Positions 28,269-37,730 of a stretch of DNA of 64,000 nucleotides are shown here, in pieces. The translations under genes were made by a program, and so were the position numbers. Source of the stretch: Streptomyces sp. DH-12 (lineage in GTDB: Bacteria; Actinomycetota; Actinomycetes; Streptomycetales; Streptomycetaceae). The stretch's first letter is position 1, and every line of letters begins with the position of its first letter. The stretch lies in assembly GCF_002899455.1 (NCBI RefSeq), contig NZ_PPFB01000001.1, positions 2,882,501 to 2,946,500 of the forward strand, written 5' to 3'. The notes under the pieces are model-generated. The model searched no databases. It was given only the letters and a program-made list of their open reading frames with translations, and was not told the DNA's origin.

Positions 28269-29378
28269 TCAGCGGACCCAGCCGTCCTCGAACTCCTTCC
28301 AGTTGGTCTCCGTCGCCGCGAAGTCGATGTAGGGGGAGAGGCCGAAGAGCTCGCGGTCGGGGTCCGTGCGGGACAGGCCGAGGCGGGCGCCCCGGACGGC
28401 GGCGGCGACGGTCTCGGCGTGGCCCCAGTGGCTGGGGTTGCTCTCGTAGTAGAAGGGCAGGCCCATCAGCAGATGGGTGGTGGGCGGGGTGACCTCCAAG
28501 GCGAGCGAGGTCTGCTGGGCCACGTACCCGCCGTAGGTGCTCTCGAAGGGGCGCGCGGTGTCGTACGACATCACGGCGATCTGGTCGACGCGCCGGGCCA
28601 CCTGGCCGAAGAACTTCTGCGACCACCACTTGGGGTGGTCGGCGAGGAATCCGGCGACGGTGTGCAGGTGCGGGAGCGGGTCGATCTGGTGCGCGGCCAC
28701 GGACAGCGCCGCGTCCCGGTCCTGGGTGAGTCTCCGCAGGTCGTCCAGCAGATCCAGGTAGTCCTGGTCGTCGGAGTGCAGCGGCTCCAGGTCGAGGTGG
28801 ACGCCCTCGTAGCCGGCGTCGAGGACCTGGCCGGCGCTGCGCACCACCTCGGCGCGGGTGGCGGCGTCGCTCAGCTCCAGGCCGTCGGGGCCGCCGTTGG
28901 CGAGGACATCCCCGAGGAACGCCTGGACCCGGACGCCGGGCAGTTCCCGGTGCACCGCGCCGATGAACCAACGGGCGCGCGGATACGCCGACTCCGGCAG
29001 CGTGCCGTCGTGCTCCAGCGGACCGGAGTGGACGTACAGGTCCCGGATGCCGGTGTCCTTCAGACGGCGGGCGAGGCCGGCGACGTCGGCGTCCTTCTTG
29101 CGTCCGTCGACCCAGGCGTGGCCGAGCCACATGGCGTCCCGGTTCCGGGTGTAGGTGCCGTCCGCCGGGTCGCCCATGTAGTTGACCCGCAGCGCGGTCT
29201 CGATGGCGAGGAGCGGCACGATCAGCACCAGGGCGAGCACCAGGGCGGTGCGTCCGGCCCGCCGCGCCCAGGGCCTGCGGCGGCGTTTCCCCTCGGGTTC
29301 GGACTCGGGAGCGGTCTCGGGCACGGACTCCGTGTCGCTCTCGCCGGGTGTACCGTCCCGCGACTCCGTGTGTTCCAT
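28269..29378 (-). CDS. Membrane-anchored GH18-like glycosyl hydrolase family protein
   Basis: A 369-aa protein with an acidic/basic cytoplasmic N-terminus (about 1-40), one membrane helix (about 45-65), and an extracytoplasmic TIM-barrel-like domain. The strand GVHLDLEPL (about 188-196) resembles the DxxDxDxE chitinase motif of GH18 with the acid/base Glu kept, and QIAVMSYDTA resembles the later GH18 motif. It may act on peptidoglycan or another amino-sugar polymer, but catalysis is unproven because the motif is degenerate. It ends three bases from sdhB (convergent) and is followed upstream by the SpoIIE phosphatase gene on the same strand. Confidence 0.7.
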   Translation of the reverse strand: MEHTESRDGTPGESDTESVPETAPESEPEGKRRRRPWARRAGRTALVLALVLIVPLLAIETALRVNYMGDPADGTYTRNRDAMWLGHAWVDGRKKDADVAGLARRLKDTGIRDLYVHSGPLEHDGTLPESAYPRARWFIGAVHRELPGVRVQAFLGDVLANGGPDGLELSDAATRAEVVRSAGQVLDAGYEGVHLDLEPLHSDDQDYLDLLDDLRRLTQDRDAALSVAAHQIDPLPHLHTVAGFLADHPKWWSQKFFGQVARRVDQIAVMSYDTARPFESTYGGYVAQQTSLALEVTPPTTHLLMGLPFYYESNPSHWGHAETVAAAVRGARLGLSRTDPDRELFGLSPYIDFAATETNWKEFEDGWVR

Positions 29379-29489
29379 GCCGCCGTTCCCCTCGTCGTCG
29401 GATGTTGCGGGTGAGGACGAGGGGAACGGGTGTTCCGGTTGCGGTCACGGCGCATGATCACGAAGGGTCACCGTCGGGTCGACGGGGCG

Positions 29490-32129
29490 TCAGAAGAGGC
29501 TGAGCAGCGCCTCCGCCGGATCGGTGAGGCCGGTATCGGACCCGGGCAGCGGCAGTTCGAACCACACCGTCTTGCCCCGGGGGGTACGCCGTGAGCCCCA
29601 GGCGGCGCTCAGCAGGCCGACGAGCTGGAGGCCGCGGCCGCCCTCGTCGGTGTCGCGGGCGCGCCGCCTGCGCGGCTGGACCAGGCCGGAGTCCCAGACC
29701 TCGCAGACCAGGGTGCGGTCGAGCAGCAGCCGGAGCCTGATCTCCCCCTCGCCGTACCGCAGGGCGTTGGTGACGAGCTCGCTGACCAGCAGCTCCGTGG
29801 TGTCGACCAGGGGCTCCATGTCCCAGGCGAGGAGCTGGGCACGGGCGTGCTCGCGGGCCCGGCCCACGCTGCGCGGCTCGCGCGGCAGCGTCCAGTCGCC
29901 CACGGAGTCGGCGGGCAGGCCCTGTACACGTGCCATCAGCAGCGCGATGTCGTCCTCGCCGTGACGGGTGTCGAGCGTGTTGAGGACGTGGTCGCAGACG
30001 TCCTCCAGCGGGGCGGAGGGGTCGGTGAGCGTGCCCACGAACGCCTGGAGTCCCTCGTCGAGGGGGTGATCGCGGCTTTCGACCAGTCCGTCCGTGTAGA
30101 GCGCGAGCAGGGCGCCCTCGGGCAGCTCGACCTCCACCTCCTCGAAGGGCTCCCCGCCGACGCCGAGCGGCATGCCGGGCGGCACGTCGAGCATGAGCGC
30201 GTTCTCGCCGGGCTCGACCAGAACGGGCGGCAGGTGGCCCGCGTTGGCGAAGGTGCAGCGGCGGGTGACGGAGTCGTAGACGGCGTAGACGCAGGTGGCC
30301 AGGTACACCTCGGAGAGGTCCGCCTCGCGCGGGCGGCGGGCGGCTCTGGTCGCCTGCTGGACGCCTCCGGCGAACGCCTGGGAGGGCCCGCCGGGCGCGC
30401 CGAGACCGCGGGCGATCTCGTCGAGCTGGGCGAGCACCTCGGCCGGTTCGAGGTCGAGCTGCGCCAGGGTCCGTACGGCCGTGCGCAGTTCGCCCATCGC
30501 GACGGCGGCGCGCAGGCCGCGGCCCATGACGTCGCCGACGACCAGCGCGGTGCGGTGGCCGGGCAGCTCGATGACGTCGAACCAGTCGCCGCCGACCTCG
30601 CCGGCCCGTCCGGTCGCCGCGTTGCCGGGCAGGTAGCGGCAGGCGATGTCCAGGCCGGACGCCTCCGGGTCGCCGGGCGGGAGCAGGGACCGCTGGAGTA
30701 TCAGCGCGCGTTCGTGCTCGCGCCGGTAGAGGCGGGCGTTGTCGATGCAGACGGCGGCACGCGCGGCCAGTTCGACGGCGAGGTCGCGGTCGCGGTCGCC
30801 GAACGGTTCGCTGCCCTTGGTGCGGGCGAACTGGACGAGGCCCACCACGGTGTCGTGGGCGACCATCGGCACCGCGAGCGTGGACTGCACCAGGCCGCCG
30901 TCCTCGCCGGGCACGGTCTGCGGGCGGGCGGTGCGCAGGGCCCCCGCACAGGGCGAGTTGAACGGGTAGTGGTGGACGGCGCCCAGCTTCACCGGCTCCC
31001 CGGTGCCGCTGATGGGGCCGTCGGACACGGCGCTGGCGAAGGCGACCCGGCGCACCTCGGCGCTGCCGTCGGCAAGACCCGGCGGGGTCTCGTCGCCGGC
31101 CAGCAGCCCCTGGTAGAGGTCGACGGTGGCCAGGTCGCAGAAGCCGGGCACGACCACGTCGAGCAGTTCGCGCGCGGTGGTCTCCAGGTCGAGGGAGTTG
31201 CCGATGCGCGCGCCGGCCTCGTTGAGGAGGGCAAGATTGCGCCGCGCGGCGGCGGCCTCGCGGGCGGCGGCGCGCCGGGCGGTGATGTCGGTGCCCAGCC
31301 AGGCGATGCCGATGGGGCGGCCGCTGCCGCTGTGCACCCGGTAGAGGTTGACGGACCAGTGACGGCGCTCGTCGGAGCCGGGGACGGACCCGGTGACGTG
31401 CATGTCCGTGATCGACTCGCCGGTCTCCAGCACCCTCCGCAGGGTCGCCGCGACCCGCTCGGCCTCCCCGCGCGGGAGGTAGTCGTGGACGCCCTTCCCG
31501 CGGTGGTCGTCGGGCGTCCCGCCGAAGGTGGACGCGAACCGCTCATTGGCCCGGCGGACCCGCAGGTCGGGGTCGATCAGCAGGAAGCCGAAGGGAGATT
31601 GGCCGAATATGGCCTGCGAGGCGGCCAGATCCGTCTCGATACGGCGCAGGGTGCGGACGTCGACGACGATGCAGACGGCGGCCTTCTCGCCCTCCTCGGT
31701 CCGCGTCGGCATGACGTAGACCTCGGCGACGCCCTCCCGGTCGCGCTCGTCCGCCGCCAGGTCGGCGGGCAGCCGGAACGGCACGACCCCGGTCCACTCC
31801 CGGCCGTCGAGGATCTCGGCCATCTTGCGCTGGCCGCGCTCCCTGCGGACGGGCTCGAGGAACGCCTCGATCGGGTCCATGCCGACGGCGCGCTCCGCGG
31901 GGATGCCGAAGATCTGCTCGGCGCGCAGGCTCCACTGGTCGACCAGCCCGTCGGGGCCGATGGAGAAGGACGCGACCTTGATGTAGTCGTACATGGAGCC
32001 GGGCGGGGCGGTCTGCCACATCGCGTCGCCGGACGGAGCATCGCCGGATACGAGGCCGTCGGCGGCCTCGCCCCTCGGGCCGCCCGACGAGTCCTCGGAC
32101 TCCGTGGCCTTCGCTGGTATCTCGCTCAC
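29490..32129 (-). CDS. PAS-PAS-GAF-SpoIIE phosphatase-HATPase regulator
   Basis: An 879-aa multidomain signalling protein: two PAS domains (about 50-165 and 170-290), a GAF domain (about 300-460), a PP2C-type SpoIIE phosphatase (about 490-720) with metal motifs GGDWFDV, VVGDVMGRG, FANAGHLPPV and LYTDGLVESR, and a C-terminal anti-sigma-type HATPase (about 750-865) with LLVSELVTNALRYG and DEGGRGLQLV. It probably dephosphorylates an anti-anti-sigma factor while its kinase-like domain acts in partner switching. The start is GTG 32127-32129 with a GGAGGGG site nine bases upstream. Residues about 615-645 carry an Arg/Ala/Gly-rich insert within the phosphatase. Target unknown. Confidence 0.87.
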   Translation of the reverse strand: MSEIPAKATESEDSSGGPRGEAADGLVSGDAPSGDAMWQTAPPGSMYDYIKVASFSIGPDGLVDQWSLRAEQIFGIPAERAVGMDPIEAFLEPVRRERGQRKMAEILDGREWTGVVPFRLPADLAADERDREGVAEVYVMPTRTEEGEKAAVCIVVDVRTLRRIETDLAASQAIFGQSPFGFLLIDPDLRVRRANERFASTFGGTPDDHRGKGVHDYLPRGEAERVAATLRRVLETGESITDMHVTGSVPGSDERRHWSVNLYRVHSGSGRPIGIAWLGTDITARRAAAREAAAARRNLALLNEAGARIGNSLDLETTARELLDVVVPGFCDLATVDLYQGLLAGDETPPGLADGSAEVRRVAFASAVSDGPISGTGEPVKLGAVHHYPFNSPCAGALRTARPQTVPGEDGGLVQSTLAVPMVAHDTVVGLVQFARTKGSEPFGDRDRDLAVELAARAAVCIDNARLYRREHERALILQRSLLPPGDPEASGLDIACRYLPGNAATGRAGEVGGDWFDVIELPGHRTALVVGDVMGRGLRAAVAMGELRTAVRTLAQLDLEPAEVLAQLDEIARGLGAPGGPSQAFAGGVQQATRAARRPREADLSEVYLATCVYAVYDSVTRRCTFANAGHLPPVLVEPGENALMLDVPPGMPLGVGGEPFEEVEVELPEGALLALYTDGLVESRDHPLDEGLQAFVGTLTDPSAPLEDVCDHVLNTLDTRHGEDDIALLMARVQGLPADSVGDWTLPREPRSVGRAREHARAQLLAWDMEPLVDTTELLVSELVTNALRYGEGEIRLRLLLDRTLVCEVWDSGLVQPRRRRARDTDEGGRGLQLVGLLSAAWGSRRTPRGKTVWFELPLPGSDTGLTDPAEALLSLF

Positions 32130-32394
32130 GCGAACCGTCCCCTCCAGCTCACCGCGTCCGGCACCGGTCACCGGGGGCGGCTGCCCGCAGTATCCAGCAC
32201 TACGGCGCCGCACAACACGGTGTTCACGATCACAGCACGGTCCCGATGCTTTTCGGTCCGCGCCGTGAGAACACTCCCAGTCTTCTAACCAGCGGACACG
32301 CCGTCGAACCCCCGGTTCGACAACCGTCACGAAAGGGGACCGGTCACACGGGCGACGCGAACACGCCCACACCCGCGAACGGCCGTACGGGACC

Positions 32395-32862
32395 TCACCG
32401 GGGGACCACGAGTTCGCACCACACCGTCTTGCCGTGCGGACCGGACCGGTGCCCCCAGCGGCGGGAGGAGCGGGCCAGCAGCTGGAGACCGCGCCCGCCC
32501 TCGTCCTCGGGCCGGGCGACGCGTTCGTGCGGCGGCTCGGGGACCGGGTCGGACACCTCGACCAGCAGCACCCCGGACCGTCCCGCGGGCCGGGTCAGGC
32601 AGACGCCGACGGGTCCGGCGGCGTGCCGCAGGGCGTTGGTGACGAGTTCGCTGACCAGCAGCACCGCGAGATCGGCGACGCCGTCGAGCTCCCACCGGCC
32701 GAGCTGTTCGCGCACAGCGCGACGGGCGGCACGCACCGCGTCCGGATCCGCGGCGAGGGTCCACGTGACCCGGTCGCCGTCGGTGTCGGTCACGCGGATC
32801 ACCTCCCCGCCGAGCGAGTCAGGCAGTCCGGCCGTGTCCGGTTTCATATGGTCAATAGCCAC
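32395..32862 (-). CDS. Stand-alone anti-sigma-factor-like ATP-binding protein (HATPase_c_2)
   Basis: A 155-aa single-domain GHKL ATPase. The N box is LLVSELVTNALRHA, followed by the G boxes DEGGRGLQLLA and GKTVWCELVV. It resembles RsbW/SpoIIAB-type kinases, which bind sigma or anti-anti-sigma factors, though Streptomyces encodes dozens of such proteins with unknown partners. Start is uncertain: GTG 32862 or ATG 32847; neither has a clear ribosome site. It lies upstream of the large SpoIIE gene on the same strand (265-bp gap), so the two may not share a transcript. The HATPase domain of the neighbour is closely similar, suggesting a functional or evolutionary link. Confidence 0.82.
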   Translation of the reverse strand: MAIDHMKPDTAGLPDSLGGEVIRVTDTDGDRVTWTLAADPDAVRAARRAVREQLGRWELDGVADLAVLLVSELVTNALRHAAGPVGVCLTRPAGRSGVLLVEVSDPVPEPPHERVARPEDEGGRGLQLLARSSRRWGHRSGPHGKTVWCELVVPR

Positions 32863-32983
32863 ATACCCGATATCCCGGACGGAGTACCGCGCACAACGGC
32901 GCGAGCCGCCGGCCGCCCGCGCGGGACGATGCCCACGGCGCGCTCATACGCCGTCACTCCCGCGCGGGTGCGCCGGAATCGCG

Positions 32984-33397
32984 TCATACGCCGTCGCGTG
33001 ATCCGAAGTGGGTGAGGGTGTCCCGCACGGCGGGCACGTCGTGCTCGATCCAGTCGACGTCCCAGACACGGTCGGGGGCGAGCCATCGCAGCTCGTCGTG
33101 GTCCTGGAGGGGGCGCGGGGCGGCGGACCCGGGGCGCAGACGCGCGGTCCACACCTGCATGACGTACGGCGTCCGCAGCGGCCACTGGCCCGGGACGCGC
33201 TCCCCGGCCTCGGCGTCGACGCCGAGTTCCTCGCGCAGCTCCCGGACGACGGCAGCGTCCGGGGCCTCCCCCGGTTCGACCTTGCCGCCGGGCAGCTCCC
33301 AGAGCCCGGCCAGTTCGGCGGGCGCGCTCCTGCGGGCGGCGAGGAGCCGTCCCCCGTGCCACAGGGCGGCTCCGACCACCACGATCCGCTCGCTCAT
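32984..33397 (-). CDS. NUDIX hydrolase (MutT-like)
   Basis: A 137-aa NUDIX protein with the box GGKVEPGEAPDAAVVRELRE followed by ELGV (about residues 33-56), fitting Gx5Ex7REUxEExGU. The LAARRSAPAELAGLWELPGG start is typical of MutT/CTP-pyrophosphohydrolase members that clean up 8-oxo-dGTP or other nucleotides. Cytoplasmic. ATG 33395-33397 is chosen because TAGGCT lies seven bases upstream (leaderless type); the alternative ATG 33430 would add 11 Arg/Pro-rich residues. Substrate not defined by sequence. Confidence 0.85.
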   Translation of the reverse strand: MSERIVVVGAALWHGGRLLAARRSAPAELAGLWELPGGKVEPGEAPDAAVVRELREELGVDAEAGERVPGQWPLRTPYVMQVWTARLRPGSAAPRPLQDHDELRWLAPDRVWDVDWIEHDVPAVRDTLTHFGSRDGV

Positions 33398-33404
33398 GCG
33401 CCGG

Positions 33405-33410
33405 AGCCTA
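33405..33410 (-). promoter_or_regulatory. Candidate -10 box (TAGGCT) for leaderless NUDIX gene
   Basis: TAGGCT on the minus strand ends seven bases before the ATG at 33397, with no ribosome-binding sequence. Confidence 0.45.
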
Positions 33411-33445
33411 CGGGAGGGACGGGCCATCACCCGCCGGGGGCCGGG

Positions 33446-33634
33446 TCAGCTGACGGTGCGGCCGTTCTGGCCGATGCGCTCGACCCAGTAGAGCTGTTTG
33501 TGGCCACGGCCGTCGAGACTGTCCGCGATCTTCTCCGCCTCGGCGCGTGTCGCGTAACGGCCCACCCGGTAGCGGTTGCCGTTGTCGTCCTGACGCACGA
33601 CGAGCCAGGGAAGAGTCACCGTGCCGTCGCTCAT
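33446..33634 (-). CDS. Small SPOR-like protein (62 aa)
   Basis: A 62-aa protein without signal peptide or membrane helix. The pattern RYRVGRYATRAEAEKIADSL, followed by a closing strand LYWVERI, fits a short SPOR-type fold (beta-alpha-beta) that elsewhere binds denuded peptidoglycan. A GGAGGGG ribosome site precedes ATG 33632-33634. It is common in Streptomyces as a free-standing small protein of unknown role. The lack of export signal makes peptidoglycan binding doubtful. It lies upstream of the NUDIX gene on the same strand, 48 bp away. Confidence 0.75.
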   Translation of the reverse strand: MSDGTVTLPWLVVRQDDNGNRYRVGRYATRAEAEKIADSLDGRGHKQLYWVERIGQNGRTVS

Positions 33635-33781
33635 CGCTCCCCTCCACTTGCCTTCCGCGGCCTGTGCCGCGCCCCGCCCGGTAAGGAAACCGCAGTCCGC
33701 ATATGCCCGAGCCTACGCCTTACCTTCACTGAGCGAATACGCCTTTTCACGAACAGGCACGCAACCGGCCAGCGCGAAGGG

Positions 33782-33810
33782 GGCGCACGGCGGTGGATGC
33801 GCCGTGCGCC
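33782..33810. other. Isolated perfect hairpin
   Basis: GGCGCACGGCG (33782-33792) and its exact reverse complement (33800-33810) with a 7-base loop. It is about 520 bp beyond the GntR gene end and 150 bp upstream of the SPOR-like gene; it may be a terminator of an unannotated RNA or of read-through from the GntR gene. Confidence 0.5.
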
Positions 33811-34005
33811 GGGGGCGACATGTCCGGTCAGCGGCGTATGGCCGTCCTCGCCCGGCCACTGGAGCGACCTGCGAAAACGGCCAAATCGCTTCGGCTGCGG
33901 GGCCGGTGCGGCACGCGTGGCGCGCCGGAGCGGAAGCGGGGTCCGGGGCGCGGAGGGGAGCACAAGGGGGTGATGGGGCGGATGGGGAGGCGCGGATGCC
34001 CTTGG

Positions 34006-34037
34006 GCGAGTCGCGGAGAGGGCGAGTCGCGGAGAGG
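34006..34037. repeat. 16-bp direct tandem repeat (two copies)
   Basis: GCGAGTCGCGGAGAGG occurs at 34006-34021 and immediately again at 34022-34037 within the non-coding region. Confidence 0.8.
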
Positions 34038-34333
34038 GCGGACCGAGGCGTGGGCGGGCTGCAGCACCGGCGGGCGGGCAGGGGCGGGTGGGCCGGGCGC
34101 CCGGGTGCGGCCCGCACACGCGCCGCGACGATCGGCGGGCGGTCGCCGGGAGCCCTGCGGCCTCGGGCCACCCGCCACTCCACACGCCGCACGTCCGGGG
34201 CGGGGCCCCGCTCCCGGCCCCGTGCCACGCTCGGCGCGAAGACCGGGCCAGGCAGAGGCGGGAGCCCTCGACGCCGGTCCCCCACGCGCCCCCGCCCGTG
34301 GCGGCCGACCCCCGCGCGGGCCGCCCGGAACCC

Positions 34334-35086
34334 CTACTTCACCGGCAGGTGGTACGCCGCCCTGTAGCGGTCCGCCGGGATGACGACATCCGCCGTCTCC
34401 ACCGGGCGGCCCGACGCGAAGTACGTGCGCTGGATGACCAGGACGACGTGGCCGGGGACGCCCCCGAGCAGCAGCAGCTCCTCCGCGAGGCCGGGACGCG
34501 CGCCGACCTCCTCCGTGACGTTGTCCACGATGACGTCGATCGCGCGCATGCGCTCGACGACGCCCATACCGCCCAGGGGGCCCTCCTCGGGCAGCATCAC
34601 GGGCGTGCGCCCGGTGAGGGCGAGCGGCTCCCAGGACGTGGAGAGCATCATCGGCTCGCCGGCCTCCCGGAAGAGGTACTTCGTGCGCATCACGCGGTCC
34701 CCCGCGTCGATGCCCAGCCGCTGGGCGATCGACGCGCTGGCGTCCGTCTGCTCGCTGCTGGACTCCCAGGTGCCGCGCACGCCGACGTCGGCCTGCTCCT
34801 GCCGGAACGGCGTCGCCCCGCGCTCCGGGCGGAACCCGGACCGGGCGACCCGCCGCGGCACGGGCCGCTCCCGCACGTACGTCCCCGAGCCCGAGCGGCC
34901 CTCGACGAGCCCCTCGGCCATCAGCACCTTGCGCGCCTCCAGCGCGACCGTGTCCGAGACGCCGTACTCCTCGCGGATGCGGGCCTGGGAGGGGAGCCGG
35001 GTGTGGGGCGGCAGCTGACCGTCGACGATCTTCTTGCGGAGATCACCCGCGACGCGCAGGTACGCCGGCTGCTCACCGAATGTCAC
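34334..35086 (-). CDS. GntR family transcriptional regulator (HutC/UTRA type)
   Basis: A 250-aa regulator with an N-terminal winged-helix GntR domain (residues about 5-75; RLPSQARIREEYGVS and GLVEGRSGSGTYV) and a C-terminal UTRA ligand-binding domain (about 90-245; IQRTYFASGRPVETADVVIP near the end). The ligand is unknown; UTRA domains bind sugars, amino acids or other small effectors. GTG 35084-35086 is chosen because it gives the usual N-terminus and has a GGGGAG ribosome site; the longer frame adds 21 atypical residues. An inverted repeat 33-48 bp upstream may be its own operator. Confidence 0.88.
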   Translation of the reverse strand: MTFGEQPAYLRVAGDLRKKIVDGQLPPHTRLPSQARIREEYGVSDTVALEARKVLMAEGLVEGRSGSGTYVRERPVPRRVARSGFRPERGATPFRQEQADVGVRGTWESSSEQTDASASIAQRLGIDAGDRVMRTKYLFREAGEPMMLSTSWEPLALTGRTPVMLPEEGPLGGMGVVERMRAIDVIVDNVTEEVGARPGLAEELLLLGGVPGHVVLVIQRTYFASGRPVETADVVIPADRYRAAYHLPVK

Positions 35087-35118
35087 TGGCCGCTCCCCTC
35101 GGGTTGTACAGACAGCAA

Positions 35119-35134
35119 CAGAGTGGCAACTCTG
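35119..35134. promoter_or_regulatory. Inverted repeat upstream of the GntR gene
   Basis: CAGAGT-GGCA-ACTCTG, with CAAC and GTTG flanking the outside, lies in the 5-prime region of the GntR gene. Position and symmetry fit an autoregulatory operator. Confidence 0.4.
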
Positions 35135-35233
35135 GGTTGTCCGAAGCAAGCGAAGGCCAGAGAATCACTCGAAGTGATGATTTCTGTCGCGAGAGGGCTT
35201 CACGCAGGCACTTTCTCCCCGCTACGGGAGTTC

Positions 35234-36388
35234 TCACACCTGCATCTCACCGGCTTCCGGCTCCTGCTCGCCCCCCTCGTCGTACGCGGGCGGTGAGGTG
35301 GCCAACCCCAAGGCTTCGCGCACGGTGACGGAAAGGGACGGATCGGTCGCGTCCCAGGCCTCCTCCTCGTGGATCCAGTAGGAGTCCGGGTCGGTGGCGC
35401 TCGCCGCCCGCCCCCAGGCGACCCGCGCCTTGCCCAGGTCCACGATCAGCTCGTCCACCGGTCCCCGCGCCTCCTTCGGCCACTCGTGCGCGCGCAGCAG
35501 CCGCGCCTGCTCCGCGACGGCCTCCTCGACCCGCCCGGCCCACTCCCGGTCGTCGCTCACGTCGTCGTCGGGGTGGTCGGACCCCGGCACCTCGTCCAGC
35601 GCGGCGTTGAGCACCTCGGCCGCCTCCAGGTAGGTGAGCTGATGGGCGTCGAGAGTGGTCTCGTCGCTGCGCAGCGACCCGGTGAGGCGGGTCCCGTCCT
35701 CGCGGCCGAGCACACAGGCGATGGAGCGGTCGCCGTACCTCCAGCTCTGCCGGGACGGGACGAAGTAGTAGACGCCGACCTCCTCCGGCAGCGACCAGGC
35801 GTCCATGACGTAGGCGGCCCGCAGTGCGTAGCAGCGGTCCTCGCCCAGCTCGACGAGGCTGTCGTCGCCGGGGAAGTCGCTCCCGGGGACGGTGACGAGG
35901 GCGAAGACCTCGCCGTCGTGCTCGTCGGCGCAGGGCACCCGGGCGGCCTCGGTGGTCCAGCCCTCCAGCCCGCCGGGCGAGGTGAAGCAGTCGCCCTTGC
36001 GCAGGGACAGGACGCTGTCGGCGCGTGCCCCGTCCTTGAAGCCCTCCCAGACGTCCGCCGCGACCCCGGTGGCGAGCGACACCGTCCACAGCGCCAGCCC
36101 GAGCGAGGACAGCGCGACGCCGGCGACCGCCATCCCCCGCCCGCGCTCCCCCCGCCGTTTGATCTGCCGCAGCGCGATCAGCCCCAGCACCAGCCCCACG
36201 GCGGGCAGGAAGCACAGCACTCCGAGGACCAGGGCCGCGATGGCGACCCCGTTGACGGGGACGGGCGGCCGGGGCCCGTACGGCCCGTAGAGGAAGTACG
36301 GGGCGGGACCGGGCGTGCCCTGGTGGGGGAGGTGCGGCGGCTGGGCGCCGCCTTCGTGCTGCGGCCCGGCGGGCGGATGTATCGACAC
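35234..36388 (-). CDS. DUF4190 plus septum-formation-domain membrane protein
   Basis: A 384-aa protein with a Pro/Gly-rich N-terminus (about 1-45), two membrane helices (about 48-70 and 83-105) of the DUF4190 type including the short loop ALRQIKRRGERGRG, and an extracytoplasmic domain containing LRKGDCF and VPCADEHDGEVFALV. These resemble the septum-formation (Septum_form) family with paired cysteines. The C-terminal 130 residues are acidic and helical. The start is placed at GTG 36386-36388 because TACGAT lies seven bases upstream; that box overlaps the alternative ATG (36397), which therefore is unlikely. A direct role in septation is not shown. Confidence 0.78.
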   Translation of the reverse strand: MSIHPPAGPQHEGGAQPPHLPHQGTPGPAPYFLYGPYGPRPPVPVNGVAIAALVLGVLCFLPAVGLVLGLIALRQIKRRGERGRGMAVAGVALSSLGLALWTVSLATGVAADVWEGFKDGARADSVLSLRKGDCFTSPGGLEGWTTEAARVPCADEHDGEVFALVTVPGSDFPGDDSLVELGEDRCYALRAAYVMDAWSLPEEVGVYYFVPSRQSWRYGDRSIACVLGREDGTRLTGSLRSDETTLDAHQLTYLEAAEVLNAALDEVPGSDHPDDDVSDDREWAGRVEEAVAEQARLLRAHEWPKEARGPVDELIVDLGKARVAWGRAASATDPDSYWIHEEEAWDATDPSLSVTVREALGLATSPPAYDEGGEQEPEAGEMQV

Positions 36389-36395
36389 GACGCGC

Positions 36396-36401
36396 ATCGT
36401 A
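36396..36401 (-). promoter_or_regulatory. Candidate -10 box (TACGAT) overlapping the alternative ATG
   Basis: TACGAT on the minus strand ends seven bases before GTG 36388. It includes the first two bases of the ATG at 36397, so transcription from this box would start downstream of that ATG. Confidence 0.5.
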
Positions 36402-36518
36402 AGCGGACGGTGACGGGCCCCGCCCCGGGGGATGCCCCCGGGGCGGGGCGCCGGTCCGCCGGTCCGGCCGGTGTCCGTACCTCGGCGGGTGCGCTCAGCG
36501 CGTACGGAGCGGGTGCGC

Positions 36519-37730
<1,212 letters not shown>

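Larger units (their letters stand above)
33635..34333. other. 699-bp non-coding region
   Basis: Frames here are Arg/Gly/Pro-rich and look non-coding on both strands. The left part (33680-33740) is comparatively AT-rich and likely holds the promoter of the SPOR-like gene; GGTAAGG (33680-33686) and CCTTACC (33718-33724) form a spaced inverted repeat. A perfect hairpin is at 33782-33810 and a 16-bp direct repeat at 34006-34037. Confidence 0.55.
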
